This document shows, in pieces, positions 14,477 through 27,860 of a stretch of DNA of 64,000 nucleotides (position 1 is the first letter of the stretch; the number at the start of each line of letters is the position of its first letter). The notes beneath the pieces were generated by a model. The model made no database searches. It saw nothing but the letters and a program-made list of their open reading frames with translations, and had not been told where the DNA came from. Position numbers and translations under genes: made by a program. The stretch is from Paraspadella gotoi (Eukaryota; Chaetognatha). The stretch spans positions 14,347,247-14,411,246 of the forward strand of contig CM119270.1 in NCBI GenBank assembly GCA_051294375.1. Direction: 5' to 3'.

Positions 14477-14802
14477 GTTCGCTTTAAATGGCAAAGAAAC
14501 GAAACTATTAATCGAACAATCAAAGTAAATTTTATTTCAATAAAAGTATCATCTTTGGTTACTGACATTGCCCGATTACAGAAGATGATCTGCCGATAAT
14601 TTTTTTCAAGTTTCTTGTTCTTATCTTATTTTTAGGTTTAGGAAATACTAAGTTTTAATAGCTTGTTAGCGAGATGAAAATGCTCAGACATACCACGTCT
14701 ACGGACTCTTGCAAAATAATTTGAAAAATAAACCGTTTGTCTAGAAGGTTCCATAGTTTTTTCCCAAAAGAAAAGACAAGAGATCCTCTCTGACTCTCTC
14801 TC

Positions 14803-14889
<87 letters not shown>

Positions 14890-17352
14890 TCTCTCTCTCT
14901 CTCTCACCAAAAACCTACCTGTAAAATAACCATGCCAAACGAAGGCTAATCACTGGGTAAGTGATGTGGATGATTGATGACGATGATGGAGGCTGCCTAT
15001 GAGTTTGATGAGTCATTAGTTTTAATTTTAGGCAGAGTTTAAAAAAGTAGATGGATAGGGAGAGGATGGCGAGAAATTTGGATGATGGTGGGGGAGTTCG
15101 TTGGTAGGGACGGTGAAGTCTCGGGCGAGTGGAAAAAGGGTCTAGTTGGATCGATGGAGTCAATTTTCAGTTTGGTAAGTTGGTCAGAGAGAGAAAGTTG
15201 ATTCTTGTCGTGACCAAAAGAAAACCAGTTAATTAAGGGAAAACGAAGAAATTCTGAGAGAGAGAGAGAGAGAGAGAGAGAGTAAGACTGAACTTGCCAC
15301 ATCTAACTGAATTGTTAATCTGAACTTTATTAATTATTTCTGAATCTTTCCTTCCCACTTAATCGAACTGCTATCAGCTCAATGTGTCCATAAATTTGGT
15401 TACGTAAGATCACAGACGTAATCATTTTAAAACGTTTTTTTATTTTTAATTTACAGCCTGGTTTGGGCAAAAGTGTAAAAATTCCAAACCAAAAGTCTTT
15501 TTTAAATAATGAAACCAAAAATCAATAAAATCATAAAATTATCGTAAAATACTTTCCACGCTAATTAAGGAAAAGACTTTGCCTCGTTAAAAATCTTTCT
15601 TCGGCAAATTAATATAGAGATTCCCTAAAACTTAAAATAAACGAGAGAGAGAACTTCTCGCCACACGAATGGTAAAACCCAAACCGGTATTACTTCTCAA
15701 TTATCTACGAGATTCCGACGAAAAAGATCGTCAATCCTGGAAACGAAAAAGAATCTCGATCCTGTTTCGTCCCCCCAAAAATGTCGTCGACATCCCCTGA
15801 TAATATGGAACGGGACGATTTCGGGAATTACGAGATTCACCGCTTTTTTTCTTTCTCTCTTTCTTTTCTCTATTTTCGAACTCGACTTAATGACTTGGAG
15901 CGTAAATAACATCAAACCAGCTCCAAGTTAATTTTTTTTTTCGTTCAGTCTTACGTCAATCTTTCTCAGTCTCTCTTCCCGTTTCTTACTTCTAAATTTT
16001 AATGATTAGTTATTTTTTAAAACTACGGCGTTCTTTTTGTTTTTTTTTTCCTTCTTTCGTTCGATATTTTAACTTTGTTTTTGTTTTTGACTTTGGACGA
16101 AAAGGAGAAGAAATATTGTTTACGTAAACAAACGAAGCTTATGACGGAGAGAAGAGAAGACGAAGGAGAGAGGCGAGGGGGAGAGAGCATCAATAGCTTT
16201 TTTCTTCTTAAAAAAAAAGTAAAAGTTGAAAACAAAAGATGAAACGAAAAGAGGGAAGAATTTTTTTCTTTTAAGGTTTTATTTTTTCGAATATTTTTCG
16301 AATTCATTTTCTCATCACGTTGCCACGAGAACTTTCACGAATCTCGTGACGCCATCACCGTCCAGCGTCGCGTCACCGTTTCGACTTCGCCGTGTCCGAT
16401 TTCGCCGCGGCCGATTTCGTTCGTCGTTCGTTCGCCGTCGCCTATTCGCCGTCACTGCATCAAAGTAGCAGCGACGTCTTCCGCATTGTTTTGCCGCGCG
16501 TCTTCGGCGGATTGACGACGATGTGTCTGGATTGTTTTTTTGTTGTTGTTTGTTTTGGGTGGGCGTGGCCCTATCAGTTTTGGTTTTGTTTTTATATTTT
16601 GTTTTTGTCGAGTTTTCTTTTCGTAGCTTTTTTTTGTTTTGTTTATTGAGGAAGTAAATTCGGAAATTCGGTTTTTATTTCTTCGCGGGTTTAAGTTTTT
16701 TTTTTAATGAATGTTTTTATTTATAAATTGTGCTTTTTTAAATTAAAAAAGGCTCGTCTGATGAAGAGAGAGTAAAAGAGGGAGAGATATAAACAGCGAC
16801 CCAAAAAAAATTTGAAAAAATGAACTGATGTCTTGAATTTTTTTCGGTTCGACTGAGAGCGAGAGAGATTCACCTTACTTTTTGTGTTGGATTTGACGAG
16901 AAGAGAGAGGGAGAGAGAGGTGGAGAGATTTAAAAAAAAGAGAGAGAGAGAGAGAGAGAGAACAGATAGGGAAAAAGTTAAATACGAGAGTAAAAGGATA
17001 ATCGGGACACGGAGAGAGCGAGAGGGAACGAGAGAGAGAGAGAGAGAGGGATTCCGGAGGAAGAGGAAGAGGAGGAAGAGGAGGAGGAGGAAGATGAGCC
17101 CCGATCCTTAAAGGAAGGGACCCGGAGAGATGCTAAACAAATGCAGATCGAGATCCAACTATTCGAAGCGGATTCGTCGCAACGACGACGACGACGACGA
17201 CGGCTACCACGACGACGACGAAGAGGAAAGAGCGCGACAACAACGACGATGACGACGACGACGAGACGATGCGTCGGCGGCTGGCGACACTTCTTCCAAA
17301 CTCGGCGGGCGCGCTCGCGTGTACTGGCCGCGTCTCGCGCCTCGCGCCTCGC

Positions 17353-17435
<83 letters not shown>

Positions 17436-17542
17436 ATACAGGGCTTCTCGTTTTCTTTTCATTTATCCCTCCTTTTCCTCCTTTTTCCTTCTCCATTCCT
17501 TTTCCTTTTTTTTTCGTCGGGATGGCTTCTCGAGTTGATTGC

Positions 17543-17563
17543 GTTGTCGTCGTCGTCTTCGTC

Positions 17564-17608
<45 letters not shown>

Positions 17609-17612
17609 TCTC
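17543..17612 (+). repeat. (GTC)n trinucleotide tract, copy 1
   Basis: About 70 bp of GTC/TCG repeat. Counterparts lie near 27803-27860, 33933-33990 and 41037-41093, with rising numbers of indels in copies 3 and 4. Confidence 0.92.
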
Positions 17613-18083
17613 GACTTTGTCATTGTCTCAATCCCTTTAAATCGACGTTCATAGTGACCCGAAGAATTACTGGCTGAAATGCGATGCAATATGCCTCGCG
17701 CAATACTGTTTATTAATATTATATTATATAATAATTATAATAAAAATAATAATCTCGACGAGAAATTGTCTTATTTGCTTTTAGTTTAGTAAGGTTTACT
17801 TTTTGTTCTTGTTCATATTGTTTACTTTAGCCTTTTTTTTCTTAGTCTACGTTGTGTCATTGACTCGCGTTTTATTTTCTTATCTTTGGATCCGAGTCAA
17901 TTCCGTTTCTGAATTCCATCCCTGATTCCATCTCAGATTTCCATTTCTGTCATCGATATGGATCTGGCTTTTAACTGCGGCCAACGACGGTCGTCATTCG
18001 GATCATTGGTCGGTCCGTCGGTCGATCGGCCAATCGCTTTGTCACCTTCCGTTCTTTTAATTTTTATATCAAAGTCGCTTAAT

Positions 18084-18345
18084 GAGAACTGAGAATTTAA
18101 AATGGTATGCGAAGTGAACAAACGAAACAAATAAGCGATTCATATTGACAAACGACTGAACAAAGATGCAAACAACCATTGCAATCTAGGAGAGACAATT
18201 TATTTAAGTTAAGTTAAATGCGACTTTAATTGTCTCTACTAGGTTGCAATGGTTGTTTTGCATCTTTGTTCAGTCGTTTGTCAATATGAATCGCTTATTT
18301 GTTCGTTTGTTCACTTCGCATACCACTTTAAATTTCTCAGTCTCA
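18084..18345. repeat. Long hairpin (inverted repeat, about 117-bp arms, 27-nt loop), copy 1
   Basis: Arm 1 (18084-18200) is the near-perfect reverse complement of arm 2 (18228-18345). The arms include GGTATGCGAAGTGAACAAAC and its mirror GTTTGTTCACTTCGCATACC, and are closed by GAGACAATT / AATTGTCTC around a 27-nt loop. There is no coding sequence and no obvious target-site duplication. It could be a miniature inverted-repeat element, a hairpin-RNA source, or a fold-back sequencing product. Confidence 0.85.
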
Positions 18346-18487
18346 ATCCCTTCGGTCTCAGGACCATCGCTCTAATTCTCTCTCTCCCTCTCTCTTTTCT
18401 CCTTTAGGAAAAGCGAGAGGCTCAAACTGCGACACAAAAGCTCAAACGGCAGCGATTCCACTTCCAAATCGTCAATCGGGATTGAGA

Positions 18488-18584
<97 letters not shown>

Positions 18585-19010
18585 ACCCCCCTCACTCTCG
18601 TTTTTGTCCAACGAGAAGAAATCTCGAATATGCAAATGAGTTTGCGGGTCGCGGACTCAAAGTAGCCGGAAACAATTGCGATGTTGCGCGGGATCGGACG
18701 GCGATCGTGGTGGTAGGGGCGGTTCAGAAGACTGCGGCAGAGGAGATGGTGAAGTGGTCACTTTCAGGAAGATAGGGATTCGGCGTTGGAGGATCGCGGT
18801 AGTGGCAATAGTGGGTGATCGTACTGTTGAAGTTTTACGGACAGGACGGCGGGATTTTTGGAGCCGATTGACGAACCAATGAGCTCACGATTTTTTGGGG
18901 GGACGGCCAGACCGTTTTGTCCCTGGCTTAAGACGATCTTCGAAGGAAGGCTTTTTTCTTTTTTGGATTTTTGTTTTAAGTTTTTCTTTTGTACTTTTCT
19001 TCTTTCTTAT

Positions 19011-19050
<40 letters not shown>

Positions 19051-19060
19051 TTCTTTCTTT

Positions 19061-19100
<40 letters not shown>

Positions 19101-19104
19101 TTTT
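19011..19104 (+). repeat. (TTTC)n microsatellite, copy 1
   Basis: Tetranucleotide repeat. Counterparts at 29316-29415, 35450-35560 and 42560-42670 become increasingly interrupted. Confidence 0.95.
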
Positions 19105-19301
19105 TCTCATTGTGATTGTTAAATAATTTCGTATTTTCTCCCTTTTTCAAAACACCGTCTAAAAAAATATCCAAAGCGAAAACAAAAAAAAAGTTAAAAA
19201 ATGGATTCCTTCATTTTCTTTTCTCGTCTCGACGCGCATTCCATTTCGGAGATCCGGCTTGAAGATCGGCCGGCAATGAGCGGGACGCATGGCTAATGCA
19301 G

Positions 19302-19380
<79 letters not shown>

Positions 19381-19428
19381 TTCTCCTCTCTCTCTCCCGG
19401 CGGCCCCTTTCGTCAACCCTTGGTTTTT

Positions 19429-19481
<53 letters not shown>

Positions 19482-19653
19482 CTTGATGTCGTCGTCGTCG
19501 TCGACTTTGTCTGCGTTGAACAGACTTTTTGTCTCATCGAGAGAGAAAAAATTTCATGGTCACTTCTTCCCTTTTTTAAAGCATATACATAATGAGAAGT
19601 GTTAGGAGGGAGGGATGGAGGGACGAAAGGAGCGGCCGCGAGGGTGTGTGTGT

Positions 19654-19724
<71 letters not shown>

Positions 19725-19856
19725 AGAGAGAGAGAGAGAGATACTGGCGCAAGGTGACGCGGATTAGCGCCGTCATCACGCTTGCGCGAATCCGGATAAC
19801 GACGACGACGACGACGACGACATCGAAGATCGAAAAAGCAGAAATTGAGACGGTCG

Positions 19857-20048
19857 AGGTGAGAGGGAGCGGAGGTGAGTTGGAGTGGAGATCAGGTGGA
19901 GCGGAGGTGAGAGGGAGCGGAGGTGAGTTGGAGTGGAGATCAGGTGTAGCGGAAGTGAGAGGGAGCTGAGATGAGTTGGAGTGGAGATCATGTGGAGCGG
20001 AGGTGAGGTGAAGAGGAGGTGACGTAGGGTGGAGATGATGTGGAGTGG
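19857..20048 (+). repeat. 48-bp minisatellite, 4 units, copy 1
   Basis: Four head-to-tail 48-bp purine-rich units of the form AGGTGAGAGGGAGCGG... ending GGAGCGG. The first two are almost identical, the third has several changes and the fourth is strongly diverged. Confidence 0.9.
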
Positions 20049-20321
20049 AGCGAATGTTAGGTGGGAAAAAGTGTGGCGAATAAATTATGGAAAGGAGGTT
20101 TCTTAAAAATTTATAACATTAAAATACTTTATACATTTTATCATCATTAAACATTAATTTTTTTAAAATCGCACCTTTATGAAATTTACGATATTGTAAT
20201 TAAAATCACAATTAAAATTTCCTACGTGTTTTATTTACATTCTTCTGAAACTCATATTTATAGTTTTTTAAAATCGTTTTTTAAAATCGTATTGTAACCA
20301 TCTCTCCTTATTATCAATAGT

Positions 20322-20370
20322 CCAACCCTCAGCCCAATCCGTAGCCCAACCCATAGCCCAACCCATCAAG
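20322..20370 (+). repeat. Short 12-bp tandem repeat (AGCCCAACCCAT)n
   Basis: About three units, beginning with a variant AGCCCAATCCGT. Conserved in copies 3 and 4 (near 36815-36850 and 43950-43988). Confidence 0.75.
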
Positions 20371-20413
20371 AGGCTTCCGGGAGCCGAGAAAAGTCCTGAT
20401 TACATTTTATCGA

Positions 20414-20511
<98 letters not shown>

Positions 20512-21514
20512 ATCGGTTCTCACACGTCGAAAAGAGACAGCGGCCAGTATTGGCTAAACCGGAAATTGCCGTTTCCTGCCATCCGCGGATTCGTCTCGCG
20601 TTGGCGCCGCCCCTTTTTCTCCTTCCCTTCCCTACTTCTCCCTACCTTCTCTCCTTTCCTTTCTTTCGCTAGTCCTAATCCTTTAATCCCACACTTTCCT
20701 TTCCTTTTCCGTTCAACCTTTCAAATTCCTCGACTCTATGGGTTCTTTGGACATAATCATTAGGCCTGCACGATCCTTGTTAGCCCGTACTTGTGCAATG
20801 TGCATCCCGAAAGAAATGCTGCTATGGCCTCTTCGGTTTTATTTTTCACCTTAACTTACCAATCCTTCCTCAGATTTTGTCTCATAAAGGTGAAATAAAG
20901 AGAGCGTGTATTTCAAAAGAAAAGGTTAAACTTAATAAATTAATAAATAGTACTCGAAAAAGTATTGTTTTCTTATAGAATAAAATCATTAAAAGCATAG
21001 CTTCAGTTTGTTCATACAGTGTATTTGAGATCGAGAATCGAATAAACATTTACATCGATTTTTCTTTAGCAAGAAAGCTATATATTAAAATGGAAGACAA
21101 AACGACAACGATTTTCTTTAAGTTCCAACCGACCACTCACATTAATATTTCCCCAACCCTTCATACAAACAATCATTCAATCCACCTACTACCAATTTAA
21201 CAAATACATAAAAACACCTTTTCACCACCCTAAATGGTGTTCGATTTAAAGTAATCCAACATTCCAACGTTTAATCCACCCCGCCACCGTTTAAGGGGTT
21301 CTCGACCCCTAAAACAACCACTCCGCCATTTCCCCCTCCCGCCAAAGCCAAGGGGCACAACAGGGGTCAAGCCAATGCAATAAATTGGCTGGCTCAGCTC
21401 CGCCACCTCCGGAAAACGATTCCCCTCAGTATATTATAAATTGGGGCCAAACCGCCGGGCCGGAAAGAAGGGTCGGGGGGCTGGGGGAAGGGTTGGGTGG
21501 GGATAGGGTAAGGG

Positions 21515-21548
<34 letters not shown>

Positions 21549-21552
<4 letters not shown>

Positions 21553-22003
21553 CTGCAACGACATAACGAGAGACACATTTGAGATTTCCCTCCCGTTTTT
21601 TGATGCCTCGTCATCGTCGTCGTCGTCGTCGTCAAAAAAGGTCGACGTCTCCCAAATTTCCTTTATTGCCTTCCATACAAAAAAATTCTTTTTTTAGGGG
21701 GGGGGAGGCGAGGAAAAAGATTTAAGAAAATATAAATTTTTATTTATTTTTTTCTAATATAAATAAAAAATGTGATGACCTAATGTAGTTTCAAAAGGTA
21801 CAAGAATAACAGAAAGAATAACTTAATATACACAGAATAAAGCTAATTTTCATTTAACATTTAACTACTCAATAGCACATTGGATTGCGAGCACTGTGGT
21901 TGCGTTCGCGGGGTTTGCGAGTCGCGTTTCCACCTCCTTGCGTCTGTTGTAAAGAAAGAGGGAGTCGCTCGATGTTTTCGTTTTGTGAAGACACAAAATT
22001 AGA

Positions 22004-22030
<27 letters not shown>
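21549..22030 (+). repeat. A-block of copy 2, direct orientation
   Basis: Matches 11696-12260 but lacks many single bases present there. Ends in a (CT)n tract at about 22005-22035, where orientation flips. Confidence 0.85.
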
Positions 22031-22035
<5 letters not shown>

Positions 22036-22038
<3 letters not shown>

Positions 22039-22084
22039 ATAAAATGTTTATCACTTCCGGAGGAGCTATGAGGCGCCGATTAGG

Positions 22085-22122
<38 letters not shown>

Positions 22123-22448
22123 AGAGAGAGAGGAGAGAGAGAGAGAGAGAGAGACGCGTCTAATTTTGTGTCTTCACAAAACGAAAACATCGAGCGACTC
22201 CCTCTTTCTTTACAACAGACGCAAGGAGGTGGAAACGCGACTCGCAAACCCGCGAACGCAACCACAGTGCTCGCAATCCAATGTGCTATTGAGTAGTTAA
22301 ATGTTAAATGAAATTAGCTTTATTCTGTGTATATTAAGTTATTCTTTCTGTTATTCTTGTACCTTTTTGAAACTACATTAGGTCATCACATTTTTTATTT
22401 ATATTAGAAAAAAATAAATAAAAATTTATATTTCTTAAAATCTTTTTC
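22036..22448 (-). repeat. Inverted A-block inserted in copy 2
   Basis: Reverse complement of the 11870-12320 segment. Its sequence is almost an exact mirror of 21549-22030, sharing the same missing bases relative to copy 1. Ends at a 25-N gap. Confidence 0.88.
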
Positions 22449-22473
22449 NNNNNNNNNNNNNNNNNNNNNNNNN
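22449..22473. other. Assembly gap, exactly 25 N
   Basis: Separates the inverted A-block from the resumption of direct-orientation unit sequence, which restarts at the equivalent of about 12320. Confidence 1.
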
Positions 22474-23192
22474 CGCCGCCGACGACGCCCACTCGTCCGT
22501 CAACGCAGTCATTGGAGTTGCTCCCCTTCGCCACCCACATTACCACCCCCACCACATTTCCCCAAACCTCACCCCACCTTCCGCCCAGCGATCGCCCATT
22601 TCCCAGGAGCGACAAAATCATCCTGACTTTTTCCACCTAAAACCCATCAACCAATCAACTGTAACCCAAATTGCTTGCTCAGTAAAAATTGAGATGCAAT
22701 AACGGTTATTTTCATACTTCACGTTGAGATTTGTTTGTGTTATGAAATTGGTACAACCAATATATAATTTATACGTTAACTGTTATTTTTATTCAACAGC
22801 TTTGAAAAAACCGATAAAATATGTTTATCCAATAAATCTCGTCATTATAACTTTTACAATTTTTTATTACAAACTTCCCGCCGCAGTTCCCTAGATCGGT
22901 TCCCCGGTCGACACCCAGGTGCGACGCTGATTTAAGTTTTATCTCTCTCTCTTCTCTCTCTCTCCTCTCTCTCTCTCTCTCCTCGTCTCTCTCTCTCTCT
23001 CTCTCTCTCTCCTTCTCTCTCTCTTTTCCCTTTCTCTCTACTTTCTCAAACTCACACACAAACACCACACATCCTGAATTACAGTTAGACCGGTTTGAAT
23101 ATTTATTTATATTCTTACCCATCACAGAAATTTTATACATTCGAGATGCTTTTTCCGAGATAGTCATTTAGTCACCAAGCATGGAATTTGAG

Positions 23193-23258
<66 letters not shown>

Positions 23259-23376
23259 CAAATTCATAAATATTTCTTTTTCTCTTAAATTCATAAATTT
23301 CGAGCCATCTTCACTCAGTGTCAATACACAATTCCGGGTGAGAGAGAGAGAGATGAGGAGAGAGGAGAGATTGAGG

Positions 23377-23419
<43 letters not shown>

Positions 23420-25420
23420 AGAGAGAGTTATTTTTAAAAGTCCTTTCTCGTCTGTTTACTTTCGTCGAACCATTTATAAATCGTGTTTGTTTATTAAACT
23501 TGTTTGTAAGAAGGACAAATGTCAAAATGCTTGATTATTTTTTCCGTCTTTCGTCAAACTTTTTTTCGAGTTTATTTCATATCTGTCGGTTTTTTTTTAA
23601 ACGTTTAAATTAATTTCTCTGTAACATTATTTGGTTATTATATGTCATTAGAATATTTACATGGACTTTTGGGTGTATTTTTTAACGTACTTTTTAACTA
23701 TTTTTCGATATTTATAAAATTAGTAAATAAAGATGCTGTCTTATAAAATATTTAAACCGTGTGACCCCCTAATTTAACATTTCAAATCAAAATATTTTTT
23801 TTCTATATATGGAAAAAAAATGTCGTTCTCTCTTTCTCTTCCGGCCTAAAATGTTTTGGTATCTGGAAAGGAATCACTCTGATTACAAGCTGATTGCACT
23901 TTGATCTGACCGCTCGAATATGTTTATTTAAGTCATGTTTGTTTGGACAAAATTATTTCGCTAAATTTTGAGGTTTAATCCTCCCGATGAATTTTATGAA
24001 CATTAATTGAAAATATTAATTATTAGTCATTTGAATCAGAATATAAACCCAAAAAACGAATCTTGCTGACCTTTATAGCCAAATGAAACCAAAACAGCGC
24101 GAGAAATAAAAGCAACCAAAGAAAAAGAAATAAGCAACAAAAAAAAAAAGCAACGGAGCAACAGAAGAGAGAGAAACGCGAGACACGAAGAGTAAACGAC
24201 GGGAGAGAGAGAGAAAGGAAGAGGAAGAGTCTTTGCGGCTAAAAGCTAAGGGAGAAGGAAGAGGAGGAAGAGTGGGAAAAAAAGATGCAACGGCGATTGC
24301 AAACAACCCGGGCGGCAAAACAATAACAACAACAACGGCGTCGAAGACGACGACGACGACGACGACGACGACCCGGGGAGAGAAAAAAGTTTGCGACGGG
24401 ATGCGAATTCGGCCACGTTGGCGTCGTTGGCGTCGTTGGCGTCGTTGGCGTCGTTGGCGTTGTTGGCGTGGGAAATGGCGCCGATTGATTTGGCGGGAAA
24501 TTATTGTAACGAGATTTTTCTTCGGAACGAGAGCGGGATTAATTCAGAGGCTTAAATGTGAGCGAACTATTGTACGAGGTGCGCTTTGATTTTGAAGAAT
24601 ATGGCGGACTATGGTATGCATGGTATGCAACAAGGTTCGCTTTAAATGGCAAAGAAACGAAACTATTAATCGAACAATCAAAGTAAATTTTATTTCAATA
24701 AAGTATCATTCTTTGGTTACTGACATTGCCCGATTACAGAAGATGATCTGCCGATAATTTTTTTCAAGTTTCTTGTTCTTATCTTATTTTTAGGTTTAGG
24801 AAAATACTAAGTTTTAATAGCTTGTTAGCGAGATGAAAATGCTCAGACATACCACGTCTACGGACTCTTGCAAAATAATTTGAAAAATAAACCGTTTGTC
24901 TAGAAGGTTCCATAGTTTTTTCCCAAAAGAAAAGACAAGAGATCCTCTCTGACTCTCTCTCTCTCTCTGTCTCTTGTCTCTTCTTCCTCTGCTCTCTCTC
25001 TCTCTCTCTCTCTCTTCCTCTCTCTCTCCTCTCTCTCTCTCTTCTCTCTTCTCTCTCTCTCTCTCTCCTCACCAAAACCTACCTGTAAAATAACCATGCC
25101 AAACGAAGGCTAATCACTGGGTAAGTGATGTGGATGATGATGACGATGATGGAGCTGCCTATGAGTTTGGATGAGTCATTAGTTTTAATTTTAGGCAGAG
25201 TTTAAAAAAGTAGATGGATAGGGAGAGGATGGCGAGAAATTTGGATGATGGTGGGGGAGTTCGTTGGGTAGGGACGGTGAAGTCTCGGGCGAGTGGAAAA
25301 AGGGTCTAGTTGGATCGATGGAGTCAATTTTCAGTTTGGGTAAGTTGGTCAGAGAGAGAAACGTTGATTCTGTCGTGACCAAAAGAAAACCAGTTAATTA
25401 AGGGAAAACGAAGAAATTCT

Positions 25421-25466
<46 letters not shown>

Positions 25467-25472
25467 GAGAGA

Positions 25473-25503
<31 letters not shown>

Positions 25504-27583
25504 TAAGACTGAACTTGCACATCTAACTGAATTGTTAATCTGAACTTTTATTAATTATTTCTGAATCCTTTCCTTCCCACTTAAATCGAACTGCTATCAG
25601 CTCAATGTGTCCATAAATTTGGTTACGTAAGATCACAGACGTAATCAATTTTAAAACGTGTTTTTTATTTTTAATTTACAGCCTGGTTTGGGCAAAAGTG
25701 TAAAAATTCCAAACCAAAAGTCTTTTTTAAATAATGAAACCAAAAATCAAATAAAATCATAAAATTATCGTAAAATACTTTTCCACGCTAATTAAGGAAA
25801 AGACTTTGCCTCGTTAAAAATCTTCTTCGGCAAATTAATATAGAGATTCCTAAAACTTAAAATAAACGAGAGAGAGAACTTCTCGCCACACCGAATGGTA
25901 AAAACCCAAACCGGTATTAACTTCTCAATTATCTACGAGATTCCGACGAAAAAGATCGTCAATCCTGGAAACGAAAAAGAATCTCGATCCTGTTTCGTCC
26001 CCCCAAAAAATGTCGTCGACATCCCCTGATATATGGAACGGGACGATTTCGGGAATTACGAGATTCACCGCTTTTTTTCTTTCTCTCTTTCTTTTCTCTA
26101 TTTTCGAACTCGACTTAATGACTTGGAGCGTAAATAACATCAAAACCAGCTCCAAGTTAATTTTTTTTTTCGTTCAGTCTTACGTCAATCTTTCTCAGTC
26201 TCTCTTCCCGTTTCTTACTTCTAAATTTTAATGATTAGTTATTTTTAAAACTACGGCGTTCTTTTGTTTTTTTTTTTCCTTCTTTCGTTCGATATTTTAA
26301 CTTTGTTTTTGTTTTTGACTTTGGACGAAAAGGAGAAGAAATATTGTTTACGTAAACAAACGAAGCTTATGACGGAGAGAAGAGAAGACGAAGGAGAGAG
26401 GCGAGGGGGAGAGAGAGTCAATAGCTTTTTTCTTCTTAAAAAAAAAAGTAAAAGTTGAAAACAAAAGATGAAACGAAAAGAGGGAAGAATTTTTTTTTCT
26501 TTTAGGTTTTATTTTTTCGAAATATTTTTCGAATTCATTTTCTCATCACGTTGCCACGAGAACTTTCACGAATCTCGTGACGCCATCACCGTCCAGCGTC
26601 GCCGTCACCGTTTCGACTTCGCCGTGTCCGATTTCGCCGCGGCCGATTTCGTTCGTCGTTCGTTCGCCGTCGCCTATTCGCCGTCACTGCATCAAAGTAG
26701 CAGCGACGTCTTCCGCATTGTTTTGCCGCGCGTCTTCGGCGGAATTGACGACGATGTGTCTGGATTGTTTTTTTTGTTGTTGTTGTTTTGGGTGGGCGTG
26801 GCCCTATCAGTTTTGGTTTTGTTTTTATATTTTGTTTTTGTCGAGTTTTCTTTTCGTAGCTTTTTTTTTGTTTTGTTTATTGAGGAAGTAAATTCGGAAA
26901 TTCGGTTTTTATTTCTTCGCGGGTTTAAGTTTTTTTTTTAATGAATGTTGTTTATTTATAAATTGTGCTTTTTTAAATTAAAAAAGGCTCGTCTGATGAA
27001 GAGAGAGTAAAAGAGGGAGAGATATAAACAGCGACCCAAAAAAAAATTTGAAAAAATGAACTGATGTCTTGAATTTTTTTCGGTTCGACTGAGAGCGAGA
27101 GAGATTCACCTTACTTTTTGTGTGGATTTGACGAGAAGAGAGAGGGAGAGAGAGGTGGAGAGATAAAAAAAAAGAGAGAGAGAGAGAGAGACAGATAGGG
27201 AAAAAGTTAAATACGAGAGTAAAAGGATAATCGGGACACGGAGAGAGCGAGAGGGAACGAGAGAGAGAGAGAGAGAGGGATTCCGGAGGAAGAGGAAGAG
27301 GAGGAAGAGGAGGAGGAGGAAGATGAGCCCCGATCCTTAAAGGAAGGGACCCGGAGAGATGCTAAACAAATGCAGATCGAGATCCAACTATTCGAAGCGG
27401 ATTCGTCGCAACGACGACGACGACGACGACGGCTACCACGACGACGACGAAGAGGAAAGAGCGCGACAACAACGACGATGACGACGACGACGACGACGAT
27501 GCGTCGGCGGCTGGCGACACTTCTTCCCAAACTCGGCGGGCGCGCTCGCGTGTACTGGCCGCGTCTCGCGCCTCGCGCCTCGC

Positions 27584-27694
<111 letters not shown>

Positions 27695-27821
27695 CAGGGC
27701 TTCCTCGTTTTCTTTTCATTTATCCCTCCTTTTTCCTCCTTTTTTCCTTCTCCATTCCTTTTCCTTTTTTTTCGTCGGGATGGCTTCTCGAGTTGATTGC
27801 GTTGTCGTCGTCGTCTTCGTC

Positions 27822-27860
<39 letters not shown>

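Larger units (their letters stand above)
11696..21548 (+). repeat. Tandem unit copy 1 (most complete, 9.85 kb)
   Basis: Reference copy. Order: A-block 11696-12190; (CT)n 12198-12271; C-rich block 12300-12500; A/T-rich with acceptor-like sites 12540-12730; (CT)n 12791-12860; (GA)n 13032-13094 and 13177-13262; A/T-rich 13263-13990; (GAC)n 14184-14213; 9-bp repeat 14258-14310; candidate start and donor 14443-14476; (CT)n 14794-14906; A/T-rich 15300-16300; CG-rich 16320-16510; GA-rich 16890-17090; (CT)n 17356-17435; (GTC)n 17543-17612; hairpin 18084-18345; (CT)n 18491-18584; (TTTC)n 19011-19104; (CT)n 19308-19378; (GTC)n 19429-19505; (GA)n 19656-19742; 48-bp minisatellite 19857-20048; (CT)n 20417-20508; then unique C-rich tail to 21510. 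No convincing gene. The same order of landmarks recurs from 21549, 29857 and 36931. Confidence 0.9.

Noticed and set aside
19857-20048. CRISPR-like regularly spaced repeats
   Set aside because: The 48-bp units are contiguous with no unique spacers, in a eukaryotic context.
20322-20370. Telomere-like CCCAACCCAT repeat
   Set aside because: The unit is 12 bp, only about three copies, and differs from the TTAGG/TTAGGG types.
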